From Methanothrix sp. (lineage in GTDB: Archaea; Halobacteriota; Methanosarcinia; Methanotrichales; Methanotrichaceae): a stretch of DNA of 14,703 nt. The DNA is taken from NCBI GenBank assembly GCA_028688535.1, contig JAQTXY010000012.1:1-14703 (forward strand), in the 5' to 3' direction. A model generated the notes under the pieces. That model was not told where the DNA came from, ran no database searches, and saw nothing but the letters and a program-made list of their open reading frames with translations. The position numbers were made by a program, and so were the translations under genes. Below are positions 1 to 7,304 of this stretch, piece by piece. How positions within the stretch are numbered: position 1 is the first letter of the stretch; each line of letters starts with the position of its first letter.

Positions 1-690
1 TTCTGGCCCATGATCAGCCTGTTATCCATTGGTCTTCTCACCCGGTTCTTGAAGGTAGAGGGATCGATGGTCTCCTTTCTCCTGGTGGGGGCCATTGCTC
101 TGACCATTTTGCAGGTAGCTCAGATCGATGTAGCTTATGTTCTTTTATTCGATATGTGGTCCAAGAGCATCAAGAACACTTTCATCGCTCCGATTCAAAG
201 CCATCATCTGGTATTTGGAGCAACACTCTTCGGCATCCTGCGAGGCAGTGTTGTCTTCTTCATTCTGGCCATAGTCAGCCGCTACCTCTTTGGATTTGAT
301 TTCCAGTATGGCGGCCTGCTACCGGTGCTGATATTTCTGGCAGGTGTTTTTGCTACCGCTGCGGTCATCGGCATCACAGTGTGCATATCCATTCTCACCT
401 TTGGTCAGAAAGCAGATGTTGCCGCCTGGAGCCTGAGCGGCATGATACTTCTCGTCAGTGGAATTTACTATCCTGTCGAGGTGCTGCCACCCTTGTTGCA
501 GACGCTGGCCAGAGCCATACCCCTGACCTACTTTCTGGAATACTACAGGTCAGTATTTATTCCAGGGCCCCATCATCTGTTCATTGGTGCATTTCTGGCC
601 GTTTTCTACCTGTGTCTAGGGCTGATCCTCTTCGATTGGGCCATTGAAAGGGCGAGAAGGACAGGAATATTGTTGCGGCTATCGGAGTAG
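1..690 (+). CDS. ABC-2 type transporter permease, C-terminal part (5' end outside window)
   Basis: Membrane subunit of an ABC transporter that would work with a separate ATPase, exporting an unknown substrate. The reading frame is open from base 1 (Phe-Trp-Pro before the first Met at base 10), and this FWPM stretch matches the way the first membrane helix begins in the ABC-2 family, so the true start lies upstream. About six hydrophobic helices are visible. Near the C-terminus the segment GIYYPVEVLPPLLQ, followed by a Pro-Leu-Thr-Tyr helix and an Arg (EYYRSVF), is the classic ABC-2 signature. It ends in TAG 38 nt before the DHPS-like gene and may be co-transcribed with it. The ATPase partner is presumably upstream. 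Substrate cannot be told from the sequence. Confidence 0.85.
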   Translation, partial: FWPMISLLSIGLLTRFLKVEGSMVSFLLVGAIALTILQVAQIDVAYVLLFDMWSKSIKNTFIAPIQSHHLVFGATLFGILRGSVVFFILAIVSRYLFGFDFQYGGLLPVLIFLAGVFATAAVIGITVCISILTFGQKADVAAWSLSGMILLVSGIYYPVEVLPPLLQTLARAIPLTYFLEYYRSVFIPGPHHLFIGAFLAVFYLCLGLILFDWAIERARRTGILLRLSE

Positions 691-728
691 TGTTGTAAGA
701 GAAGTGATTTAATGTTCCAGTTTGTGAG

Positions 729-1958
729 GTGTTGGGATTGATTGAAGGCATTTTAGGGCGCGTCCCGGTAGGAGACAGCCAAAGTGTGCGGCTGATGGGC
801 GTAATCAATCTCAGCCGTGAGTCATTCTACAAAGGCTCAGTGGCCGGTCCCCATGAGGCTCTCTCCCTGGCGACAGCTATGCAAGAGCAGGGTGCGGATA
901 TGATCGATTTGGGCGCAGTCTCCACGGCTCCAGGCTCTCCACCTATAAGTGAAGCCGTAGAACGAGAGAGGTTATTTCCTGCACTCAAGGATATTTTGGA
1001 GAACCTGGATATCACCATCTCCATAGACACGCAGAGATCCTGCATTGCTAAAGATGCCCTTTCTCTTGGTGCCGCCTGCATAAATGACGTCTCCGGACTG
1101 TCTGATCCCCATATGGCTGCCAGTGTAGCCGAGTACGACGCTTCCTTGATCATCATGGCCTCTTCGCAGAGGGCGGGCGATCTGCTCCATTTGAGCGAGA
1201 TAATTGCTGTTCTGGGCGAACGAATGAGGGCCGCGGCCCAGATCGGAGTATGCCAAGAGAAGATCTCAGTTGATCCGGGTATCGGCAAATGGATACCGGA
1301 AAAGACACCCGCTCACGATCTGGCCATCCTGGATGGTATGCTGCGACTGCGTGCTTTAGGGCGGCCCGTCGTCGCAGCTCTCTCCCGCAAGTCATTCATC
1401 GGGGAGCGTCTGCATAAGCCCGATCCCTTCCAGAGGCTGGCAGGAACGCTGGCTGCCACGGCTATTGCAGTTTACCTGGGGGCGCATATCGTCAGGACGC
1501 ATGATATCGCCGCCAGCCGGGAGACTGTAGCCATGGCTCAGGCCATCCGGGGCCATCCGGCGATCTGTGCAGATGAGGAGATGGAGGTGGAGGTTCTGGG
1601 CTATTTGGGTCAGGGAGAAGATATGGCCGAAAACCTTCGCAGAACAGAGGTAGATGAGCGAGGATATGGCAGTCTTTGCAAGAAAAGCTCTTTTCGTATC
1701 CTGTCCGTGCGCGGCCTTAGCAGCATGGAGGCCATAATAATAAAGCAGGAGATGCTGGCTCGAGGCGGAGATGCTGCCATTCCCAAGCTTGCTCTTCGTT
1801 GTGATCCTCGACCGGAAGAGGTTTTAATATTCGGCACCATCCATCAGATAGCCGGCCTGGTAAAGAACTTGAGCGGCCAGCCTTTTCGTCTCTCGCGCTT
1901 GGCTGCGAGGATAGAGGAGGCTACTGCAATGATAGGTAGCCCAGAGCGTTACAGGTGA
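729..1958 (+). CDS. Dihydropteroate synthase-like protein with C-terminal extension domain
   Basis: Residues about 20-280 form a DHPS-type TIM barrel. Visible landmarks are MGVINLSRESF near residue 23 (pterin-site strand 1), GADMIDLGAVSTAPG, SIDT, INDVSGL, DPGIG, LSRKSFIG and the final RTHD. Family role: joining a pterin pyrophosphate to an arylamine; in methanogens this would be in methanopterin or sarcinapterin synthesis rather than folate, which is inference. Residues about 300-405 are an extra domain (KSSFRILSVRG, IIKQEMLARGGDAA, FGTIHQ, QPFRLSRLA) resembling from memory the domain that precedes the barrel in long clostridial DHPS proteins. The start is unsure: GTG at 729, or TTG at 738, which has GAGGTG six bases upstream. 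The stop TGA overlaps the next start (GTGA), implying translational coupling. Whether it is a true DHPS or a relative of other specificity is open. Confidence 0.82.
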   Translation: MLGLIEGILGRVPVGDSQSVRLMGVINLSRESFYKGSVAGPHEALSLATAMQEQGADMIDLGAVSTAPGSPPISEAVERERLFPALKDILENLDITISIDTQRSCIAKDALSLGAACINDVSGLSDPHMAASVAEYDASLIIMASSQRAGDLLHLSEIIAVLGERMRAAAQIGVCQEKISVDPGIGKWIPEKTPAHDLAILDGMLRLRALGRPVVAALSRKSFIGERLHKPDPFQRLAGTLAATAIAVYLGAHIVRTHDIAASRETVAMAQAIRGHPAICADEEMEVEVLGYLGQGEDMAENLRRTEVDERGYGSLCKKSSFRILSVRGLSSMEAIIIKQEMLARGGDAAIPKLALRCDPRPEEVLIFGTIHQIAGLVKNLSGQPFRLSRLAARIEEATAMIGSPERYR

Positions 1959-3118
1959 GTGTGTTGCAGGTTTTGGGAATAAAGACGGATCTCATAAGAC
2001 CGGGTGATGACCTGGTAGAGTCTCTTGAGAAGGCCATGTCCACATCAGGCCTGGCATTGGAGGACGGCGACATTCTGGTCATCTCGGAGAGTACTGTGGC
2101 TACCGCAGAGGGAAGGGTTGTGGCTTTGCAGGATGTCAAGCCTGAACCCCTTGCGTTCTCTATGGCTACCAAGTACTGCAAAGATCCGCGCGAGATGGAG
2201 CTGATCCTGCAAGAGTCAGATGAGATAATAGGGGGAATACCCGGCGTAGTGCTGACGCTGAGGGAAGGCTTTCTTTATCCCAACGCCGGCATCGATAGCT
2301 CCAATGCCCCACCCGGCCATGTGGTCTTATTTCCGGCCGATGCCCAAAAGTCGGCATTCGAGATCAGGATGCGTATGGCCAAAGGCCGGAAGATAGCTGT
2401 AATCATTGGTGACAGCAGAACCCATCCTCTGCGGCTGGGCTGCGTAGGCGTGGCCCTGGCCTGTGTGGGTCTGGAACCAGTCGAAGACGCGCGAGGCCAA
2501 AAGGACCTCTTTGGCCGGGAGCTGAAGATCACTCGCAAGGCGGTGGCAGACAATTTGGTCTCTGCCGCTCAGATAGTCATGGGTGAAGGAGACGAAGGAA
2601 TTCCGGCAGTGATCATCAAGGGCGCACCTGTGTCTATCAGCGAGGCGAACTGTGCTATTCCTACCATTGCGCCCCAGGAGTGCATGTACATCGGAGCACT
2701 GCGCTCCAGTCCCCGTCCATACACAGGAGGGTATGATGATCTCATCGAGAAGGCCAGGCAGGCAGCCAAAGATGCCTATGCTCCTTACTCCGGATTTTTG
2801 GTAGGAGCAGCGCTTCTCTCCAAGAGTGGCCGGATCTTTGCTGCAGGTAACATTGAGAATGCCGCCTCCGGGGCGAGCATCTGTGCGGAGAGAGCAGCTC
2901 TGGCCAGAGCTATAGCCTGCGGCGAGAGGGAATTTGAGGCGATTGCCATTGCGGGAAATGCCGTCGAGCCGGTATCCCCCTGCGGTATATGCCGGCAGAG
3001 CCTGATCGAGTTCGGTGAAGACATTGTGGTCATCATGGCCAATCTAAAAGGCGATGCTGTGACTGCTACGGTAGCCGATCTATTGCCCAAGGCATTTACC
3101 GATAAGTGTCTGAGATAG
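1955..3118 (+). CDS. CofE-like gamma-glutamyl ligase fused to cytidine deaminase
   Basis: Two enzymes in one 387-residue chain. Residues 1-255 are a coenzyme F420-0:L-glutamate ligase (CofE) domain: GIKTDLIRPGDDL, AEGRVV, NAGIDSSNAPPG near 110, an Asp at 153 in GDSRTHPLRLG, DLFGRELKITRKAVAD and MGEGDEGIP. CofE adds glutamates to F420-0 using GTP and a divalent metal. The usual SDT-GRP metal-site segment reads GDSRTHP here, so a paralogue of different specificity is possible. Residues 260-387 are a full cytidine deaminase: AYAPYSGFLVGAALL, zinc ligands Cys310, Cys343 and Cys346, and catalytic Glu312 (CAE and PCGICRQ), as in the short zinc-containing bacterial type. No in-frame start codon lies at the junction, so the fusion looks real. 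The GTG start overlaps the preceding stop; GTG 1961 and TTG 1964 are alternatives. Confidence 0.85.
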   Translation: MSVLQVLGIKTDLIRPGDDLVESLEKAMSTSGLALEDGDILVISESTVATAEGRVVALQDVKPEPLAFSMATKYCKDPREMELILQESDEIIGGIPGVVLTLREGFLYPNAGIDSSNAPPGHVVLFPADAQKSAFEIRMRMAKGRKIAVIIGDSRTHPLRLGCVGVALACVGLEPVEDARGQKDLFGRELKITRKAVADNLVSAAQIVMGEGDEGIPAVIIKGAPVSISEANCAIPTIAPQECMYIGALRSSPRPYTGGYDDLIEKARQAAKDAYAPYSGFLVGAALLSKSGRIFAAGNIENAASGASICAERAALARAIACGEREFEAIAIAGNAVEPVSPCGICRQSLIEFGEDIVVIMANLKGDAVTATVADLLPKAFTDKCLR

Positions 3119-3149
3119 ACCAGATAGTTTTTACAAAAAAATTCAGAAA

Positions 3150-3179
3150 AAAGAATGGCCGCCGCAGCGGACATTCTTT
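3150..3179 (-). terminator. Hairpin terminator at the hdrD stop
   Basis: AAAGAATG (3150-3157) pairs with CATTCTTT (3172-3179). After one G-A mismatch, CCGC pairs with GCGG around a CGCA loop. The right arm includes two bases of the hdrD TAA codon. On the minus strand the stem is followed by T-rich sequence (3149 down to 3127), as for an intrinsic-style terminator. It also separates the convergent cofE-cdd gene; on the plus strand there is no T-run after the stem, only TTTTT at 3128-3132 before it. Confidence 0.65.
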
Positions 3180-4548
3180 AATGAGCCTCGCCCACCAGAT
3201 CCTTGCCGGGCTCCTTGCGCTCCACGGTGTCGAGTTTGCACTCGGTTGGCGTGCAGACCAGGACATCCTGGGACTGGAACTTGGTGTACGGGTTTTCAGG
3301 TATGGTCGTGTCCAAGCCCATGGATGCGGCCATCATCTCAACAATATCCACCATCTTAATGGGGGACTTTGCAGTGTTTCTTCCGTCGATCAGGTTCAGC
3401 CTACAGAACGGACATGTGGAACAGATTACTTCTGCCTGAATATCTGTTGCATCCTGAACTCTGGCCATAGCGCAGTCCATGGCCAGATCGGGAATACCGG
3501 CCTTCACGCCGCCGCCTGCTCCACAGCACCTCTGCAGAGCCCTGTTTCTTACCATCTCCTGGAACTTGACGCCGGGGATGGACTGGACTACATCCCTGGG
3601 TGCCTCGAAGGACCAATCTTTTCCTTTGAGGTGCATGAGATGCCGGCCGTTGTGGCAGGGATCGTGGTAAGTGAATCTATAATTCAGAGGTATCTTGTAC
3701 TCAACCTCGCCATTCCTTATCTTGTCTCTCAGGAATACGGAAAGTGGCATAGTCTCGTAGGGGATATAGCCTTCGTACCACATGGGCCAATCGACAGCAG
3801 CGTTGCGCAGACATCCGGCGCAGGCGAAGAGCACGTTCTTCGCTCCTGCGTCTTTGAGAGCATCGACATTATGCACGGCATGCTCGGCCATGACCTCGCG
3901 CTGGCCAGTCCTGATCAGAGCTGAAGCACAGCACCATTCGTCCTTGCCCAGCATTGCGAAGGGGACGCCAAGGGTATCCAGAATCCTGACGGTGGCCACT
4001 CCCAATGCTTGCTGTCTGTAAGCAGCAGTACAGCCTGCGAAGTATACTATGTCACCAGATTCCTGTACTTTGATGTCCTTGGGAATCCAACACAATCGTT
4101 CTTCTTGCTTGGCCATGTAGGGATTTCTATCTCCCTTGATGAGCTTGGGGAAGAAGGACTGTTTTCCCACAGGTCCGTCGCCACGCTTTACCAGGTTAGG
4201 CCGCATGGCCTCCCAGAGCTCTACGGTCCGGATCCCTGCTTCACAAACTGTGCCGCAGACGCCACAGGTCGTGCAGCTATATGTGTCATCGGTGAAGACC
4301 TTCATCTCATCATCGTTGAGGGGCTTGGGGCCGAAGATCTTGGCTCGCAGGCTCTGGCTCTTAGCTTGCAGCTCTCTCCACCGAGCGTTCTTATACATAG
4401 GAGTAATGCCTGGCCGATCCGGTCTCACCGCAAAGGTCGGGCACCATTTCATACACTCCTGACATCTATTGCAGCCGTCTACTTCCAAGAGCTGAGTGGA
4501 CATCATATAGCCCGTCATCAAGGGCTTGGAGCCTTTTTGATCAGCCAT
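3178..4548 (-). CDS. hdrD: CoB-CoM heterodisulfide reductase subunit D
   Basis: Catalytic subunit of membrane-bound heterodisulfide reductase, which reduces CoM-S-S-CoB with electrons from methanophenazine passed through HdrE in the last step of energy conservation. Two ferredoxin-type 4Fe-4S motifs are at Cys26/29/32/36 and Cys92/95/98/102. Two CCG domains follow: the first has AGC, WCC and CAGC; the second has DPCHNG, RCCGAGGG and CSTCPFC, the kind that holds the noncubane clusters in HdrB/HdrD. The first reads CCA rather than CCG. The start is ATG at 4548, 2 nt after the hdrE stop and preceded by GGAGGAGAA; an upstream in-frame ATG at 4617 would give 23 extra residues inside hdrE and is unlikely. 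At 456 residues it is somewhat longer than I recall for Methanosarcina HdrD. No membrane helix, so it sits on the cytoplasmic face. Confidence 0.95.
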   Translation of the reverse strand: MADQKGSKPLMTGYMMSTQLLEVDGCNRCQECMKWCPTFAVRPDRPGITPMYKNARWRELQAKSQSLRAKIFGPKPLNDDEMKVFTDDTYSCTTCGVCGTVCEAGIRTVELWEAMRPNLVKRGDGPVGKQSFFPKLIKGDRNPYMAKQEERLCWIPKDIKVQESGDIVYFAGCTAAYRQQALGVATVRILDTLGVPFAMLGKDEWCCASALIRTGQREVMAEHAVHNVDALKDAGAKNVLFACAGCLRNAAVDWPMWYEGYIPYETMPLSVFLRDKIRNGEVEYKIPLNYRFTYHDPCHNGRHLMHLKGKDWSFEAPRDVVQSIPGVKFQEMVRNRALQRCCGAGGGVKAGIPDLAMDCAMARVQDATDIQAEVICSTCPFCRLNLIDGRNTAKSPIKMVDIVEMMAASMGLDTTIPENPYTKFQSQDVLVCTPTECKLDTVERKEPGKDLVGEAH

Positions 4549-4550
4549 TC

Positions 4551-5303
4551 TTATTCTCCTCCTCTGTTGGCTATCAGGGTCATGGGTGTGGCAATGACGT
4601 GGATGTATTTGCTCCATGGCAAGATCAAAGCGAACAGACCAATTGCCAGGACGGTGTGAATCAATGCGAAGTGGGGAGCATAAATGGGATACTCAAAGGC
4701 ATTTCCGACAAGGAAGGAATTGCCGCGCATCCACTCAGCATAAAATCCGGTGACTGTGATGAGGAACACTGCGCCGATCAAAAGTGCGTCATAGGCGCTG
4801 GTGTTATCCCGGACGAACTTTAGCAGGATTCTCCTGGAAACGGCGATGGTGGCTCCGATGAGAAGCAGGTAGCCGAAGATATCGAAGGGCAGAGCCAGCA
4901 TCTCTTTGACCAGCTCGGCTTCATGGGCGAGGCCGACCAGATTGAAATGCTCAATTATATCCAGCATCAGTCCAAGCCCCGATAGAGCGGCAAGCATCAG
5001 AAATCCATAGAACATGGACATATGCATAACCCATCGCACCGGGCTTCTGGCCAGCGTCCTTCTGAGCAGAAGGACATCAAGCACTACTGTCCTCAAAAAT
5101 ACCCATAATCCATCCTTAAATGCCTCATGAATCCAGGTGGCAAGGAAGAGCCAGAAGCTATTGCGCAACTGGTCGTGGTAGCCGGTGGATCCGAGGCCCC
5201 ATTTCTTAAAGTTGAAATATATACCATATGCCCAAACAGCAAGTACAATTACTGTCAGGAAAATCACAAGATTAAAAGTGAGGCCCAACGTGTAGAACGC
5301 CAT
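4551..5303 (-). CDS. hdrE: CoB-CoM heterodisulfide reductase subunit E (b-type cytochrome)
   Basis: Membrane cytochrome b subunit that takes electrons from methanophenazine and delivers them to HdrD. The 250-residue protein has five hydrophobic helices at about 6-29, 93-115, 137-156, 171-190 and 210-231. Candidate haem-ligand histidines lie in or next to helices: His94 (MHMSMFYG), His216 (FALIHT) and His235 (KYIHV), a NarI-like pattern. The start ATG at 5303 is preceded by GAGGAGGAAA (5308-5317). The order hdrE-hdrD and the 2-nt gap match the hdrED operon of Methanosarcina and indicate one transcript. This gene is the best evidence for a methanogen with cytochromes. Confidence 0.95.
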   Translation of the reverse strand: MAFYTLGLTFNLVIFLTVIVLAVWAYGIYFNFKKWGLGSTGYHDQLRNSFWLFLATWIHEAFKDGLWVFLRTVVLDVLLLRRTLARSPVRWVMHMSMFYGFLMLAALSGLGLMLDIIEHFNLVGLAHEAELVKEMLALPFDIFGYLLLIGATIAVSRRILLKFVRDNTSAYDALLIGAVFLITVTGFYAEWMRGNSFLVGNAFEYPIYAPHFALIHTVLAIGLFALILPWSKYIHVIATPMTLIANRGGE

Positions 5304-5380
5304 CTCATTTCCTCCTCGTTATATTTATCACTATATCGGGGCGATACGACCATCATTTGTGTCCAACTTACCTGACAACT

Positions 5381-5397
5381 AATACTTAAATATTCCC
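5381..5397 (-). promoter_or_regulatory. Candidate hdrED promoter (TATA box)
   Basis: On the minus strand the sequence reads GGGAATATTTAAGTATT, a good archaeal BRE/TATA-like element. It would place transcription start near 5358 and leave a 5' leader of about 55 nt before the hdrE Shine-Dalgarno sequence. A second AT-rich stretch (ATAAATATA, 5321-5329) is too close to the start codon to be preferred. Confidence 0.5.
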
Positions 5398-5641
5398 TCA
5401 CCGCCGCCTGAAATTGCTGCAATGGATTCGAAGGTTCATAATAAATCTGATCTGCAAAAAACGCTTGTTCGTCACTTGCCGCTTGCTGCTCTTTACATAC
5501 TTTTGCCAGGGTGAAATGGGTAAAAAAGGTGCAGGGAAGAAAATTAGCAAATTGGCCAAAAAGCACTTGAAATTGATTGGCCCTTCTTTATTGTCTTTGG
5601 GCCAGGGGCCGCGAAGGCCACTCTCCGGCCCATTTCTCGCC

Positions 5642-5782
5642 TCAAAGGATCTGCGGTCTCTTCTTTCTGGGCCACTGTGGTCCGGGCTCTGGTCCCTGAG
5701 GCAGATCCCAATTCGCCGGTCTCATGCCTATACCGATGCCTGGGGCATCTTCAAACAAGTAGTCTGCTTCGAGTCTAAGCAA
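5642..5782 (-). CDS. Possible small protein, 46 residues
   Basis: The frame starts at TTG (5782) with GGGAGG (5788-5793) five bases upstream, a well-placed Shine-Dalgarno sequence. The product begins MLRLEADYLFEDAPGIG and ends PRKKRPQIL: an acidic helix-like N-terminus, then a Pro/Gly/Trp-rich middle and a basic end. No signal peptide or membrane segment and no family that I recognise. It lies upstream of hdrE on the same strand, but the hdrE promoter lies between them. The other two minus-strand frames in this GC-rich patch are also partly open, so coding is uncertain; it could be chance or a remnant of a longer gene. Confidence 0.3.
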   Translation of the reverse strand: MLRLEADYLFEDAPGIGIGMRPANWDLPQGPEPGPQWPRKKRPQIL

Positions 5783-5824
5783 GTCTTCCTCCCGATTAAT
5801 GGGAATTTTCAGATCTGCAATGCT

Positions 5825-5863
5825 GTCTAATTTTTTTCGATATTAGACGAAGCTGTGTTAGAC
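5825..5863. repeat. TTAGAC repeat cluster upstream of thrC
   Basis: GTCTAAT (5825-5831) and ATTAGAC (5842-5848) form a perfect 7-bp inverted repeat with a 10-nt spacer. A further direct TTAGAC copy is at 5858-5863, and GTCTAA occurs again at 5773-5778. The cluster sits just upstream of an AT-rich element (GAATATAAG, 5871-5879) that may be the thrC TATA box, so it could be an operator. No regulator is identified. Confidence 0.45.
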
Positions 5864-5938
5864 AATAATCGAATATAAGGATTTCGGTCTTTGCATGGAA
5901 AAGTCTTAAAGATCAGCTTAACCTTATTTCTCATACAC

Positions 5939-7288
5939 ATGTCTGCCATCAAATTCTTCAGCACCAACGGCCATCCCGAGCGCGTGGACTTTCGAGCAGC
6001 GCTCTTGATGGGTCAGGCCCCGGATAAGGGGCTCTATATGCCGGAAGAGATCCCTCAAATTCCCAGGAGTCGAATAGGGCAATTCTCCAAGATGAGCTAT
6101 CCGCAAATCGCCTACGAGGTCATCAAACCTTATTTGGGTGATTTGGTCTCAGACTCCGACCTGCGGGCCATGCTGCAAGACGCCTACAATTATGATGTTC
6201 CTGTAGAACGAGTTTATAACGAAAAGTACGTCTTGCGGCTGGATCGCGGTCCTACCTGCTCATTCAAGGACTTCGCTGCCAGGGCAATGGGCCGGCTGAT
6301 CCAGTACTTCCTTGCCCTGGAAGGCAGAAGCATCCTCATACTTACCGCTACCTCAGGAGACACGGGCTCGGCTGTGGCTCATGCCTTTTATGGTCTGGAT
6401 AATGTAAAGGTAATAGTATTATTTCCAGAAAAGGAGGTTACCGATAGGCAACGCCGCCAGATGACCACCCTGGGCAAAAATATCTTCCCTCTGGCCGTGC
6501 AGGGCAAATTTGATGACTGCCAGGCCCTGGTCAAGCAGGCTTTTGTCGATGCCGATCTCTCCGAGCTCAATCTCTCATCAGCCAATTCCATCAATATCGG
6601 CAGATTGTTGCCCCAGGCCGTCTATTACTTCTATGCTCACTCCCGCGCCGCGCCAGAGGGAAAGAGAACCGTCTTCTCGGTACCCAGCGGCAACTTTGGA
6701 GACCTCATGGGTGGCCTCTTGGCCATGAAGATGGGCCTTCCCGTTCAAAAGTTCGTGGTGGCGACCAATGAGAACGATGAGTTCCCCCGATTCATGGAAA
6801 CAGGTATCTATGAGCCCATCCGGCCCAGCAAGAACTGCATCTCCAATGCCATGAACGTCGGCCATCCCAGTAACCTGGCCCGCCTCTTTTGCCTTTACGG
6901 CGGCAAGATGGATGAGACTGGCCGCGTAGGGCAACAGCCGAATATGGCAGCCATGCATAGCGATATCTATGCCGTTTCCATCACAAACGAAGAGACCCGC
7001 CAGACCATCAAGGAGGCATACAGCCGCTATCGCGTCCTGCTGGAGCCGCACGGAGCGGTGGCCTGGGCCGGCCTCATGAAGTACTTAAAAGAATGCGGGG
7101 ACACCAGCCCATGTGTTTCCCTGGAGACCGCCGATCCTGCCAAATTCCCGGAAGAGATCGTGCGAGCCACCGGCATAAATCCGCCTTTGCCTGCGGTCAT
7201 GGCCCGGCTGGATGAGCTGGAGGAGAGCTTTGAGACGATGGATGGACAGTACGCCTCTTTGAAGGAGTACTTGAGGCGCTTTCTCTAG
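5939..7288 (+). CDS. thrC: Threonine synthase
   Basis: PLP enzyme converting O-phosphohomoserine to threonine. The N-terminus MSAIKFFSTNG followed by PDKGLYMPE is the typical ThrC opening. The PLP-binding lysine is Lys110 in SFKDF, followed by TSGDTGSAVAHAF (phosphate and substrate site) and VPSGNFGD. At 449 residues it is full length and belongs to the E. coli/yeast-like class rather than the shorter plant/Bacillus-like class. I chose ATG 5939; an in-frame TTG at 5891 would add 16 residues not expected for the family, and the likely transcription start (about 25 nt after the TATA-like element at 5871) falls downstream of it. No clear Shine-Dalgarno precedes the ATG. It is 16 nt upstream of the methionine synthase gene, so the two are probably one operon. 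Confidence 0.93.
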   Translation: MSAIKFFSTNGHPERVDFRAALLMGQAPDKGLYMPEEIPQIPRSRIGQFSKMSYPQIAYEVIKPYLGDLVSDSDLRAMLQDAYNYDVPVERVYNEKYVLRLDRGPTCSFKDFAARAMGRLIQYFLALEGRSILILTATSGDTGSAVAHAFYGLDNVKVIVLFPEKEVTDRQRRQMTTLGKNIFPLAVQGKFDDCQALVKQAFVDADLSELNLSSANSINIGRLLPQAVYYFYAHSRAAPEGKRTVFSVPSGNFGDLMGGLLAMKMGLPVQKFVVATNENDEFPRFMETGIYEPIRPSKNCISNAMNVGHPSNLARLFCLYGGKMDETGRVGQQPNMAAMHSDIYAVSITNEETRQTIKEAYSRYRVLLEPHGAVAWAGLMKYLKECGDTSPCVSLETADPAKFPEEIVRATGINPPLPAVMARLDELEESFETMDGQYASLKEYLRRFL

Positions 7289-7304
7289 AAAAGGTGATTA
7301 AAGA

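Larger units (their letters stand above)
5304..5938. other. Long spacer between divergent hdrED and thrC
   Basis: This 635-nt spacer holds the hdrE promoter (5381-5397), a possible 46-residue ORF on the minus strand (5642-5782) and TTAGAC repeats (5825-5863). A GC-rich patch at 5575-5720 has many GGGCC/GGCCC words that could pair; one stem is TGGCCC with GGGCCA around a 15-nt loop, near 5578-5604. A plus-strand open frame at 5414-5830 has no family resemblance and no convincing ribosome site. A structured RNA in the GC-rich patch is possible but not shown. Confidence 0.5.

Noticed and set aside
1540..1562. Short direct repeat (GGCCATCCG twice)
   Set aside because: Within DHPS-like coding sequence; explained by codon choice and too short to mean anything.
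3106..3924. Plus-strand open frame of 272 codons
   Set aside because: Lies opposite hdrD, whose Fe-S and CCG motifs are unmistakable; the plus-strand product has no family features.
4549..4617. Longer HdrD start at ATG 4617
   Set aside because: Would overlap hdrE by 67 nt and add a His/Arg-rich tail; ATG 4548 has a GGAGGAGAA ribosome site at proper spacing.
4009..4659. Plus-strand open frame of 216 codons
   Set aside because: Antisense to hdrD and hdrE; composition is that of a shadow frame.
5414..5830. Plus-strand open frame of 138 codons in the hdrE-thrC spacer
   Set aside because: No recognisable domain; no good ribosome site at the first Met, and the internal ATG at 5516 has AGGGTGAA too close to the start. 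Open because the patch is GC-rich.
5891..5938. Longer ThrC start at TTG 5891
   Set aside because: Adds 16 residues before the normal family N-terminus and lies upstream of the predicted transcription start.
6578..7051. Minus-strand open frame of 157 codons
   Set aside because: Antisense to thrC coding sequence with intact PLP-enzyme motifs.
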